Assembly: GCF_026210795.1 (NCBI RefSeq)
Contig: NC_089431.1
Location: 5,332,001 to 5,396,000, forward strand
Reading direction: 5' to 3'
Source: Rhizophagus irregularis
Lineage: Eukaryota; Glomeromycota; Glomeromycetes; Glomerales; Glomeraceae
Length of the DNA stretch: 64,000 nucleotides
The position numbers and the translations under genes are program-made. Under the pieces are notes generated by a model that was not told where the DNA came from, made no database searches, and worked only from the letters and a program-made list of their open reading frames with translations. This document shows, piece after piece, positions 1 through 9,816 of this stretch (position 1 is its first letter; each line of letters starts with the position of its first letter).

Positions 1-1255
1 TTGCAACTAAGAAGATAAGTAGATGCTTCCCCTAAGAGCCTGATAATGAACATATTCATCTAATTGTGTCTTTACCAGAAGCTACTGGACTAATCACCCG
101 AGAGCGGGAACTTTTGGACCAGATAGCGGAATTGAAAAAAAAATTGATAATTCTATAATATGTTGTTGGTTATGATTTCGTGGAATTTTTATCAGACTTA
201 TGCTAATCTCCTAAACATAATTCAGAATTTGCCAAAGTCATTTAAATGGGTTGCAAATATGGAGCAGGTGTCTCTTTATGGTCTTAAAGAAACTTTATTT
301 GACTACGTTGCGGTTAATTGAAAACAAAATTCAAGCTGTGTATAAAACCCAGAACTCGAAAATGATGAAGCAGCATTGAACTTTATATGTGATGACGGGA
401 ATTACTTTTCTCAAAGTAATTTGGACTTTCGTAATATGCTCCAGTTACTTATATCAAAAAATAGCTTCAAGTTCACAGTTCACAGTATTTATAGAGGCAA
501 TCTTATCATTCTCTCTTTAGACTTTTACAAAGATGTGCAAACTCTATGGAATAGGAGAAATTGACAATCCATCATTATCTTCATTTCCTCCTTCACTTGT
601 GAATATGTAAAGCTGAACGATGAAAAGTCACAAGTGATAGTAAAACACCTTATAACAGACCTAATATTCCGTACTAAAGTTATTCTGATCAGCATCTAAA
701 AGTCAATATGCCTGTGCATACCTTGTGGATGCTGCCAATCTTTATCCGGATAAGTTTGAAATTCGTCCATAATGGGAACGGTAATAATCCAGTTGATTAT
801 AGTGTGGTTTTGCCTCGTATCGCTAGATTGATCGGTAAAAGACAAGGATTTTAAACAGGGGATTGCTCGAAATGCAGTGCAGTGTGAATCAGTTTTAGCA
901 AGTATTGTAACCGATGAAATTATAGGAAGCTATTGACGCATATATAAGAGTCGCTAATCAGCATGGATGGGCTGTACCACAAGGATGGAGTGCAAAAGCA
1001 TTGATTATAAGTACAAACTTTGCACATTTGGAATAATATTGTCCACATGATTGATGATCTTGGTGAAAAATGATTCTTTTAGAATGTTCGCTAGATGATA
1101 ATGAAAACCAAAGTTTATCAAAACCGGTGATCATTATATATGGGATAAAAATATGGAAGACATGTTAACAAAGATTCTTGGCCATATTGCGTGGTTACTG
1201 TATATTTATATATATATTGAAGGAAGCTCAAATGCTGGAGCAACAAAAAGATAAG
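1..1255 (+). pseudogene. Crinkler-like (CRN) effector-family relic, cut by window edge
   Basis: Decayed reading on the plus strand, open at the left edge. From base 3 it reads ATKKISRCFP, a stop, then EPDNEHIHLIVSLPEATG and a short RERELLDQIAELKKKL coiled stretch. This is the usual junction between the N-terminal ubiquitin-like domain and the linker in Crinkler-like proteins of mycorrhizal fungi. Pieces of the C-terminal region follow in shifting frames: AYLVDAANLYPDKFEIRP (about 715-770), NNPVDYSVVLPRIARLIG (782-836), DKDFKQGIARNAVQCESVL (841-900) and DHYIWDKNMEDMLTKILGHI (1130-1190). Several stops and frameshifts separate them, so no protein can be made. CRN-type proteins are known as secreted or nuclear-acting effectors in oomycetes and some fungi; any role for this copy is lost. 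Family identification is from memory of conserved phrases. Confidence 0.6.
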
Positions 1256-1631
1256 AACATATTTAATATATTTGTAAATTAGAAATTTTTTTTCATTTTT
1301 TAAGTTTGTATATGCATGTGATGCGAATTAGGAACATGTATTGTATCTGAAAAATAAAAAAAGTATTTATGCTATTCCTCTCATATACTATTATCAGAAA
1401 AATATAAATAGTCGATCATTATTTTTGCATGAATAGAACGCGGAATACTGATAAGTCACGCGTGATGATACGATGTCGATATGGTCCGTATGACAGTACT
1501 TTCAAAAATTGCTCGCCCACGCTATCCAATAATTTTATTATGCTAACACATAGTAAGTAATATGAGATAACCGACCTAAATAACAATTACGTAAAATCTG
1601 CATGAATATATGAGGATAACTGATAAGTATT
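1256..1631. other. AT-rich intergenic stretch
   Basis: No reading frame of note. I see no gene or clear repeat here. Confidence 0.5.
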
Positions 1632-1720
1632 AGTTATTTACTAATCTAGTAGTATATAAATGGGTTATCATCCGAAGGATGATGGCCCATTTATATACTA
1701 AACTAGATCAGTAAATAACT
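1632..1720. repeat. Long hairpin (MITE-like inverted repeat)
   Basis: Two arms of about 42 bases meet around a GAA loop at 1674-1676. The left arm starts AGTTATTTACTAATCTAGT and the right arm ends ACTAGATCAGTAAATAACT, with only a few mismatches. Weaker complementarity continues outward (GGATAACTGATAAG against TTTTTTATCATCC). It could be a small MITE or a recent palindromic insertion. No coding content. Confidence 0.7.
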
Positions 1721-2246
1721 TTTTTATCATCCTAGATATACTAATTGGTCTGCCAGTTTATAACTGGCGGAAAAAATCCTAAATACCAATTAACAGTCTA
1801 TTATTTATTATATGAACATTTTTTATGATCAGTGATTTAAATAAAAAAGTATCAATATTACTTATAATTTTATGTGAAATTATTCAATAAATAAATAAAA
1901 ATTTCTTTTATCTTTTATATCAAATCATTCTTTTACTGATGTCACAATAATATTCTCAAAGAAACTAAATAACCTCTCGAGCCAAGTGCGAAGCATTAAA
2001 TGGCTTAACTCAAATGTACGATCTAGTACAATATCAAGTTTGAATTATGTAGTTTCGTACGTACGTTAAAATTTTATGTAATTTCATTATCGGTATCATA
2101 CTGTAAAAATTGCAATACGATTAAAAGTTCATAGACCATTTTGACAGGAATTTCTGTAAAAAGAATTGATTGTCTATAAGACGATTTTCGGCGAAATAAA
2201 TGCGTCCCCTTCAATAGTAATATCAAGTAAATTTAGGATAATTATT
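1721..2246. other. AT-rich intergenic stretch
   Basis: No gene seen. A short palindrome, CTGCCAGTTTATAACTGGCGG, lies near 1750-1770. Confidence 0.4.
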
Positions 2247-2357
2247 ATCATCCGCCCATTTTTATAATTTAACGTTAACAGTTAATGAAAGAAATTAAAA
2301 CCAAATTTGATAAGTGCATGTGTAATATCTAAAATTTATTTTAAGGCACGTGATAAA
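2247..2357 (-). repeat. Duplicate of the 5' flank of the BTB-TLDc gene
   Basis: This segment matches 4141-4283 in the same orientation. Shared phrases include CCATTTTTATAA, TTTAACGTTAACAG, GTTAATGAA and GGCACGTGATAAA. At 4145-4147 the matching point is the start codon of the BTB-BACK-TLDc gene. The stretch at 2247 is therefore probably the surviving promoter and leader of a deleted tandem paralog. The coding part is absent: the sequence below 2247 does not resemble a BTB domain. Confidence 0.6.
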
Positions 2358-2666
2358 CGTGCAACATATATAACTTTGCTATGATGCTCAATTGCACTAC
2401 GTGCGAGATCTTTTAATAACTTTATCGACAAAATAAAATGAAAACCTTATTTGCCGCCCTCAATAAAATAAAACCATATATTTTATATTTATTGTGCCTT
2501 GTTAATCAAATAATCCAGAAAAAATTAATTTGTTTTTTTTAAAAAAAAAGTTTTTTATTCTCTTTCTCTATCCCCTTAAATACTAGTTTCGTAAAAGAAC
2601 TAATATAGTAAACTAAGGTTGTAATTAGTATACTTATAATTAATACTGAAAATTTTAATTTAAACA
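2358..2666. other. AT-rich 3' flank
   Basis: Lies downstream of the BTB-TLDc stop codon. Homopolymer runs (T8/A9) near 2530-2550. No gene seen. Confidence 0.4.
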
Positions 2667-4147
2667 TCAATCACAAACAATTTGAAATACTTCACATTCT
2701 TCTACAGTAAACTTTTCTTCGGTTTTTCTAATCGGAGATTCATAAGAAGACTTTTTACAACGATTACCACGCCACGACCATATATTAAGATCATTTGCAC
2801 CAAATGTTGGACCATAAAAATTACTATTATATATAGCTTCCTTTTCGTCTATTACACGACTTAAAATATAACTATCATTATCATTAAAAGAAAATATAAA
2901 GCTATCTTTAGTAGCGCTATAATCTTTACTATCTGATTTCCATTCAAGCGGATTATATCCTCCAAGAATTTCACTACTATCCTTTACTTTAACAAGTGTT
3001 ATAGTGCGAGGTTGATTATCACAAATTTCATGAAATTTGTATCGAAAATGTCCGTCTCGAGATGCGCGAAATATTAATTTGAATTCATATGAAGAAACTA
3101 ATTTGTCTGTAACTTCTAATCTATCAATCCATTTTGAGATTAATTCAACATGTTGTTGAGTTATAATTTTTGAATCAATAGTTCTTTTACTTTCTTTAGT
3201 TGTACCAGATTCTGACTTGTCATTTGGCTTGCTATTAGGATCTGAAAGACTTAAAAAAACTCTTAATAAGTCTTTATATAAGTCTTCTGGAAATATTTTT
3301 TCATAGGGGAATACTTTATCTAAAAATTCCTTAGCAGTTAAATTGTAGAAATTAATATATGGAATATATTGTTGTAAGGTACTCTTTAAATTATTAAAAT
3401 CATCATTTGAATAGTCTGTAAGGTTAGATGGAAGTTCAGGATTTTGAGCAAGACTCCATTTAAGAACATGTTCCCAAATTTGAATTTCACTCATTTGAAG
3501 GTTATCACTTTGAATAATCGTAAATAAAATTTTTTCTGGAACAGAAGAAAAATTTAAAGAATTAAATATCTTAACTGGTTCTTTAGAAATTAAATCAATA
3601 CAATATTTTTGAAGTTCCAAGAAAGAATTATTCTCAAAACTTGTTTGATATATCAAATTAAAATTTTGTTCCATCCAATTTGTTTCGTTTTCAATTAAGT
3701 AGTATTGTATATACGTAACTAATTCTTGGAGACTAAGCTTACTAGCATCAACTAAGATTTTGATTACATCTGGAGTATCGTATTCTTTCAAAGAAAGTTT
3801 TCCTCCATAAATATACCTAAAATATAAAAATATACATTAATAATAAAATAATAAAATATCAAGTACTTATAAATTATCAGTTATTATTACCTTAAGATTA
3901 TGTGAAATATTTCAGGAGAAAAATTTGGTAATTTAATATGTGTCAAAGTTCCATCATTTTTCTTTTTATTAGTTAACAAAATTCTTTGCAAATAAGGAGA
4001 ACGATAATATAAAATGACCATATGGGCATGAAAGACTTTTACATGAGGGTCATTACCAACTTCAATAGTTATATCATAATATTCTTCGTCGTCTAAAATT
4101 TCGAGTAAATTTTGTAATAATTTTGGTAAAAGTTTATTATCATCCAT
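2667..4147 (-). CDS. BTB-BACK-TLDc domain protein
   Basis: Two-exon gene. Exon 1 is 4147-3891, the intron 3890-3817 (74 bp, GTAATA...TTTTAG), and exon 2 3816-2667. The joined frame is open and encodes 468 residues. Residues about 15-115 form the BTB/POZ fold (YYDITIEVG, FHAHMVILYYRSPYLQRIL, then FSPEIFHIILRYIYGGKL across the intron). Residues about 120-235 look like a BACK domain. A Ser/Lys-rich linker follows, then a TLDc domain from about 300 to the end (HVELISKWIDRL, FHEICDN, LGGYNPLEW, DSFIFSF, terminal EECEVFQI). BTB domains usually dimerise and bind cullin-3; TLDc domains are linked to oxidative-stress protection and V-ATPase regulation. The family is hugely expanded in Rhizophagus. The function here is inferred from domains only. 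The start is the only ATG in frame ahead of the BTB fold. Confidence 0.93.
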
Positions 4148-4283
4148 TTTTATAAATTTAACGTTAACAGGTTAACAGTTAATGAAGGGAATGAGAATCA
4201 AATTTAATAAGTGCTCAATCCTTATATAATTAGCGTTTTATTTTGTGAAACATTTAAAATTTATTCTACAGGCACGTGATAAA
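4148..4283 (-). promoter_or_regulatory. Upstream region of the BTB-TLDc gene
   Basis: Directly upstream of the start codon. It carries an E-box-like CACGTG within GGCACGTGATAAAT and an AACGTTAACAGGTTAAC motif. Both recur in the duplicate at 2247-2357, which is the only support for a regulatory role. Confidence 0.35.
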
Positions 4284-5057
4284 TCGTAGCAGCTGCCGCA
4301 GCGCTGTCCATTGATTTACGAAAAATTTTACTTTTATACTTTAAAACTATGAATTATTATAAACCCCGAAATATATACATAGAGGTAAGGTGCGTAACCA
4401 TCATGGAAATATTTTATGGGGTTAGATTTTGATTTTGCATAATTATAAAAATGTGTGTTTTGTTAACAAAAAAGTGTAGACGTGAATTCCAGCCAATTCT
4501 TCTTAATCATCAATGTAATTTCTTTGGGTCATGTTAATTACAATTTATACTGCTATTGTTATATCCTCACCAATTGACTATCAAATGAGTAAAAAAAATA
4601 TAATACATATTTTTTTAAAGAAAATTATTCTTAATTAATTTATTTTTAATTCTTAACTGTAGTTAGATAACAGATGATTAAACGGTTAATCCAATTATTT
4701 AAAATTTACATGAAACTGCACACCAAACTTCCTTATAGATAAAAGATCACTTATTGATGAATATAATTTATTTAATTCTTTTTAATACAGATTATAAAGA
4801 AAACAATATCGAAGTTTTTCAAAAACTTATGATTTCTAAAAGAAAAGAAATGAAAAAAAAATGATATTGAAGAGAAAAAAAATGAAATTGAAGAGGAATG
4901 ATTTTTTTTTTGTGTTTTTAAATAATCTATATTAACACATTCCTTTATAATGGTACGTCTAACTATTAATGCTATGCTTTGAAATGATGTTAAATAAGTG
5001 AAATAATGAGAATAAATAATGCCTAATAAAAAGATTCTAATATGCAAAATTAATAGC

Positions 5058-5264
5058 TTAGAAAATATCGGAATCACCAAAAGATGCATTTTCATCTTCT
5101 CTTTAATGATTAAATCAATAAAATTAATATATTTCTTACGTTGATTTTTAAAAAGTATCAATATTGTACCTCTTAGTTAATTGATCTAAATTCAAAGGAG
5201 AGGCTGTTACGATAGTAGCCATAAGCACAATCAAGAGAGCAAAGAAGATTTGACGCGAATTCAT
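5058..5264 (-). CDS. Small secreted peptide precursor with Lys-Arg (Kex2-type) site
   Basis: Two small exons: 5264-5170 and 5100-5058, with a 69-bp intron (GTACAA...ATTAAAG). The joined frame is 45 residues. It starts MNSRQIFFALLIVLMA, a clear signal peptide with the likely cut after TASP or nearby, then LNLDQLTKR, then the short acidic tail EDENASFGDSDIF and a stop. The Lys-Arg pair just before the tail is a classic Kex2 site, so the predicted product is a 13-residue secreted peptide. This layout is seen in fungal pheromone-like and effector-like peptide precursors; the actual function is unknown. A paralog at 54,523 shares signal peptide, Lys-Arg and intron position but has a different tail. 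The gene is too small for ordinary gene finders; the support is duplicate conservation plus consistent splice phases. Confidence 0.7.
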
Positions 5265-5370
5265 TTTTATAGTGTTTTGATTGAATATTTTTAATTTCTT
5301 TTTTTGAAAAATTATTTTTTAAAAAATTTTGGTTTTCTGAATTAGTGAAGTTCTTAACAATTGGGAAGTC

Positions 5371-5382
5371 CATTTATATGTT
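5371..5382 (-). promoter_or_regulatory. TATA-like element of the secreted-peptide gene
   Basis: TATAAA on the minus strand (5378-5373) within CATATAAATGG, 109 bases from the start codon. The paralog has the same element at 54,409-54,414, also 109 bases from its start codon. Confidence 0.45.
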
Positions 5383-5830
5383 GATTTTTTTTAATATTAT
5401 TAAATAGGGCCTATATTCCTTAAATGATCAATTTATTTACCGAACCGAAATTAATTTTAATAAAGAATTCTTCCAAATTAAATACAAACAATGTATTTTT
5501 TATCTATAAATAATTGGAATAAAACTTTTCAAATATTTCTTTCATCTTTAATATGAAGACAAAATTTAACAATAGTCGAGCTTTGCTTTTTTTTAGGCGA
5601 GTGATTGGTTGAGCTTGTTTAATAGTAATTTTATCGTCTTTTGTTTGAAGATGAAAACAAAATAAAATTTTTGTCAATCTATTTTGTTGTGCTTAATTTT
5701 TTAGCTTGTTTTAGAATAAATAGTATTTTATTTTTTAAAAAAAAGAAATCGATTTCTAATTTTAGGTTATAGGAGTCCTTGTTTAAAGGTTTGTTTTTGT
5801 GTACGATAATCATAGGATAAAGAAATTATC

Positions 5831-6168
5831 ACATGATCAATTTATAATTTCTAAAGAACAAAGAATAATTAAATATTATGAATTCAAATTGTATCAGATA
5901 ATTTATTTCGGAAGATTTGGTCATAACTCAAAGAGCACGCAAAAAACAATATGTACCATATAAAATTGGCTAATATTATAACAAGAATGTAAATGTATCG
6001 CAAAAAAAAAAACGCCCAATCATACGAAAAATATTTAGGTTTTTTATATAAAAATGGCCGAAAAAACTTTTTCCGATACAAAATTTTATTTTTTAAACCT
6101 TTATTTCCTTGCTTTTAAAGAAAGAAAAATAAAAAAGAATAACATAACGATAGTGTAAGAAAAAATCT
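5831..6168. other. AT-rich intergenic stretch
   Basis: Short hydrophobic frames occur by chance in AT-rich sequence. No gene seen. Confidence 0.4.
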
Positions 6169-6362
6169 TTATGTAATTTCCATATCATCATCCTTTCTTA
6201 ATTGATCTTCGGATATTTCAACACTCTTATTTGAATTTATTTCGATAACATTTGTAGGTTCCTCATATTTTATACTTTGTCTTTCATAAAAGGTATTTTA
6301 TAATATAACGCATCAAATGTTCGTCCAATAAGAATAAATATTATCGAAACACCAGCGGATAT
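6169..6362 (-). pseudogene. 3' exon of a single-pass membrane protein
   Basis: The minus strand reads IISAGVSIIFILIGRTFDAL, then YYKIPFYERQSIKYEEPTN, then a charged tail ending RKDDDMEIT and a stop at 6169-6171. The composition (one hydrophobic helix, then a polar cytosolic tail) and codon quality are those of a real terminal exon. Upstream the frame closes within about 15 bases (TAA before ATATTC), and I find neither an acceptor nor earlier exons, so this is an orphan fragment. The family is not recognised. Confidence 0.45.
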
Positions 6363-6479
6363 TATGAATATTTATTGAACATTCATGAAAATTTAAACAT
6401 ATATGCTTTATTACATTGCGAAAAAGTTTGACTAAGCTTAATTAATTTATCTTATTGCCATTACCCTTAATTATTTGCT

Positions 6480-6990
6480 CTATTCTTAATGGCATGCTTT
6501 AATTAAATTAATAAAAATCTCCGGTTCAATTCCTTCCCACTATTTTCGAATTATATCATGGAAAATATCTATGGTAATTGATTTTTTTTTACTAGCAACC
6601 TCTACACGCCTCTTCAATATGTTCCACAAATTCTCTATAGAATTGAGGTCAGGACTGTTTGACGGCCAACCCAACTGCCTTGGACAACGATCCGAAAGAA
6701 GTTTCTTAGTATCCTTAGCCGTATATTTCGGATTGTTGTCCTGCTGGAATACCCAGCGACGACCATGATGGAATTTGCATTATCAAAAAGATTTTCATTA
6801 AGAATTTCTAGATATAGTGCACCATTCATAATTCCAGTAAAAAGAAAAATCAAACTCGACCTTTTACCGAAAAAGCAACATGGACCTTGTAGGGATACTT
6901 AACCATGGGTTTTTGCGGTAGCTTTGTGCCAGTCTTATAAATACCTTTTGAACATTAGGATAGATGTTAAAGAGTGTAAAGTTTTAGCGT
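6480..6990 (-). mobile_element. Tc1/mariner (IS630-like) transposase relic
   Basis: The minus strand carries the C-terminal half of a DDE transposase: IFLFTGIMNGALYLEIL, then after a frameshift [20 protein letters not shown], then [20 protein letters not shown] and a basic end. The D in QQDNNP and the [10 protein letters not shown] block are hallmarks of the second and third catalytic regions of Tc1-like elements. The frameshift near 6765 and the missing N-terminal DNA-binding domain show it is dead. Terminal inverted repeats were not found. Confidence 0.85.
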
Positions 6991-7600
6991 CGTAGTACCA
7001 TTTTCAGATATTTAAAGCATAACTAATCGTAAATAGACACGTAAACAAAGGCAGAAAAAAATTGACTCGGATATACACGTGATTAAATCACGTAAATGAT
7101 TTTTTTAAATAAGAGAAGACATTCCACTACATCAGAAATGGAATCTTCTGCCATACCTCAGCCGATTCTATACTTCTCCCTCACCGATCAAAGTTACTGA
7201 CCCTCACTTAATCCTTTAGTCAGCTCCTGTAATAACTATAACTACCACCTTTATGTATAGCTTCCAAAAATAAATAAATTATAATAGCTATGTCTGCTGT
7301 AATTTAAAGTCGTGGTACGCTACATACATTTTTTGTAAAACAAGTTTACTATCTACGACAAGGCGGAAATGCCACATACGAAGACTAGTCTAAAAAAAAC
7401 AAAAACAAAAAAACCAAACCCGGAAAATGAAGCCCTATCCAAAGGTAAATGAATTACTTTCTTCCCCTGAGCATTGTCGTATCTTCTTCTTATAATTCAC
7501 GTGACTTGAAGAATGGCTAAGCAGAAACATCTCTCACACCCGGTAAACCCTCTTCATCCACCCATCAAGAATTTTTAGACCATGGACTCCTCCTAAACAC
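6991..7600. other. Non-coding stretch between transposon relics
   Basis: No convincing reading frame; possibly decayed transposon sequence. Confidence 0.35.
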
Positions 7601-7855
7601 CTAAAAAGGCAATATTCGTAACGACCACCTTTGGTTATCGGCTAAAAGATCTCCCGTGAACTGCTTTAGTTTAGCTGTATTTGTGTCATCTCTAATCACC
7701 CCATCAAGCGCGAATTTGATTCGTTCCTCAGAAATCTTTCCATTTCCCGATTGGGTCCAGGCACATGCCGAATGGAATTTTATATTTAATGTCCATTGTT
7801 TCGCAATTTCTTGGCGTATTAGGCGTATTAAAATTATCCAATAAATGTCTTCCAA
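7601..7855 (-). pseudogene. Unrecognised coding fragment
   Basis: Frame of 84 codons on the minus strand with good composition: FHSACAWTQSGNGKISEERI, then KFALDGVIRDDTNTAKLKQF and TGDLLADNQRWSLRIL. It is bounded by stops with no matching exons around it and lies between two transposon relics. It may be a piece of a transposon accessory protein or of a host gene. I do not recognise the family. Confidence 0.3.
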
Positions 7856-7959
7856 ATGTCCTTAAAAAACCTCGTCAACTATTTTGCATTTTTGGAATGA
7901 AGGAATACGTTCCCAAACATAAATTCATAAATAACTGGTATTATCTTTTCAACAATTAA

Positions 7960-8750
7960 ATATAACATCAAAAATTGAAAGAAACTGGCAGTATTTTGCA
8001 TAGAAAAGGGAATGGACGTCCTAAAAAAATAACGGGTTATTCATTACAATCACTTAACCAATATATTCATACTTTAGCTACAAATTGTCAAGAAATTGTT
8101 TAAATGTGTCCCATGTAAAGGAACTTGGTTATAGAAACAGTTTACCAATTGGGAATTGGGATGCCTATGCTAACAGCTGCACAAAAAGTAACTGAAAGCG
8201 TATTGAGTGGGCTCAAAATCACCTTAATGATCGATGGGAAAAAACATTGATGAGACAACATTTCAATTGTTTAGAAATACAATTAAATATTGGCATAAGG
8301 GTCCTAGTCCAATTCGGCCTCTTCCAAAAAATCGGCAAAAAGTTTTAGCATGAGCTGCTAAAGGAAAAAACAAGTTTGTTTTGTTTTACACAAATTTTGG
8401 ATGCTAGATTTTATATTGAAATTTTATGACAGCGTATTCCAGAAGTTAGAAGAATACTTGGTAGAAGGTGGAGGTTCCAACAAGATAACAATCCGAAGCA
8501 TACAAGTCGACTTGAAAAGAATTCCTTCAAGAGAACGTTCCTTCAAACAGCCCGGACCTTAACCCATTGAAAATTTACGGAGTATTGTTAAGCATATGTG
8601 GAAAAACGTATGCCGCAAAATATTGATGAAATGAAACAATTTATGGCTAAAGAATGGAATAAAATTCCAGATAGTTTTTTTGGTTAATCTTATCCAATCA
8701 ATGAAGAGACGATGTCAGCTTGTAATTGAAAGAAATGGCCCTTATTAATT
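7960..8750 (+). mobile_element. Second Tc1/mariner transposase relic
   Basis: Plus-strand copy, older and more broken than the one at 6.5 kb. The N-terminal part holds GRPKKITGYSLQSLNQYI-like helix-turn-helix sequence near 8020-8080, followed by a stop. [20 protein letters not shown] near 8465-8520 holds the second catalytic Asp. The end reads MPQNIDEMKQFMAKEWNKIP and SMKRRCQLVIERNG in broken frames. The family is the same as the minus-strand relic (QQDNNPKxT) but the sequence has diverged. Confidence 0.8.
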
Positions 8751-8929
8751 TATTTAATTTTTATATCATTAGAAAGCTCTAGTTTTAAGCTTTCACACAA
8801 GTTATATTATGTTAAAATTGATGTATTATTGAAGGTTTTCGGAAATTATTTGCCAAACGGATTTATAATTTTTATTGTAATTATTTTTTTCGCGCACTGT
8901 ATACTATTCCGTAGTAAATAAGTAGCATT

Positions 8930-9170
8930 AAATACTTTATCATCAAATTTATTTGGTCTCAAAAATAAAAAATATTTTAAGAAAATTTTATCGAAGACAA
9001 TTAATTATTCAAGGACTATATTTTAATAGTGTTATATGATCTTATTCCATCTCTTGTACTTATATCTGGTGGATTAGTTATAGGAAATCAGTTAATTTTA
9101 AGATTGTATCATGTGTTAGTGAGATGGCATCATCGACGCAATAAAATTAGAGATTTTAATAGAAATGGAC
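8930..9170 (+). pseudogene. Relic of the last exon of the 900-residue membrane-protein family
   Basis: Matches 48,831-49,120 of the intact gene in the same orientation. TTTATTTGGTCTCAAA is followed by an internal deletion, then CTTATTCCATC, CTTGTACTTATATCTGGTGG, ATTAGTTATAG, and a match to VRWYHRRDKIR (here VRWHHRRNKIR). About 100 bases corresponding to the fourth membrane helix are missing, so the piece is dead. Confidence 0.75.
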
Positions 9171-9219
9171 ATTTATCTATTTATTTGTTCTTTTTAAAAG
9201 TTTGCAGATTATATTAGTT

Positions 9220-9800
9220 GCAAAGCACAAAAATTACATCATACTTACATAATCATTGATCAAATAAACTTTTAACTAAATGAGGAAAACGACTCTAATC
9301 CGGTCCCATTTCTCAACTACCCACAGAAATTTACGGTGGGAACTCTCTTCTCTCTTGAACCTGCAGTTAAAAATAAAATTTTATAAACAGAACCATGTAA
9401 TAAAGATATATCTTTCCCTCCACTTAAAATGGAACAACGTATGTGGTCAAAGTCTCAAAGATACAGACAAGAACTATAGCAAGCTGCTCTATAGTGCTCG
9501 GGCTGATTGATAACACTCTCATGATTAAAACCGTCGGAGGAGTCAGGGAGACTTCTGCAAATGCATGGAAATTTCTTAAATTTAAATCGGGGTCCAGTCT
9601 GGTCCAGGCTGAAAGACCGGTCTTTTTGGGACTAATCCAACTCTAACGCCAGTCACGTGCCCGAAAATATTTTACAGTGAAGTTAATCAAATAATATGGA
9701 CTAATTAAAACTTGTACTACGTTACTCAACAGAAATCCTTATATAACAAAAAAATTTTATCACATAATTGATTTAAAAGTTTTATGTTAATTACCTATTA
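9220..9800. other. Non-coding stretch
   Basis: Locally less AT-rich near 9290-9650, with a CCAGTCTGGTCCAGGCTG imperfect repeat. No gene recognised. Confidence 0.35.
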
Positions 9801-9816
9801 TGAAATATATAACTCA

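Larger units (their letters stand above)
4450..5830. repeat. Inverted segmental duplication, copy A
   Basis: The reverse complement of this segment matches about 53,930-55,625 over its whole length, with small indels and one extra insertion in the other copy. Shared landmarks are GAATTCCAGCCAATTCTTCTT at one end, the secreted-peptide gene in the middle, and GAAATCGATTTCTAATTTTAGG and CTTGTTTAA at the other. Both peptide genes and their promoters were duplicated with it. Confidence 0.85.

Noticed and set aside
4772-5161. 129-codon hydrophobic frame on the minus strand
   Set aside because: It starts inside the intron of the secreted-peptide gene and runs through its 3' flank; in the duplicate copy the same frame closes early.
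5173-5373. 66-codon frame covering the peptide gene
   Set aside because: It reads the 5' leader and signal-peptide exon in another phase, while the signal-peptide phase is the one conserved with its splice site.
6515-6540. GGTTCAATTCC resembling a tRNA B box
   Set aside because: It lies within the Tc1 transposase relic and no cloverleaf can be drawn around it.
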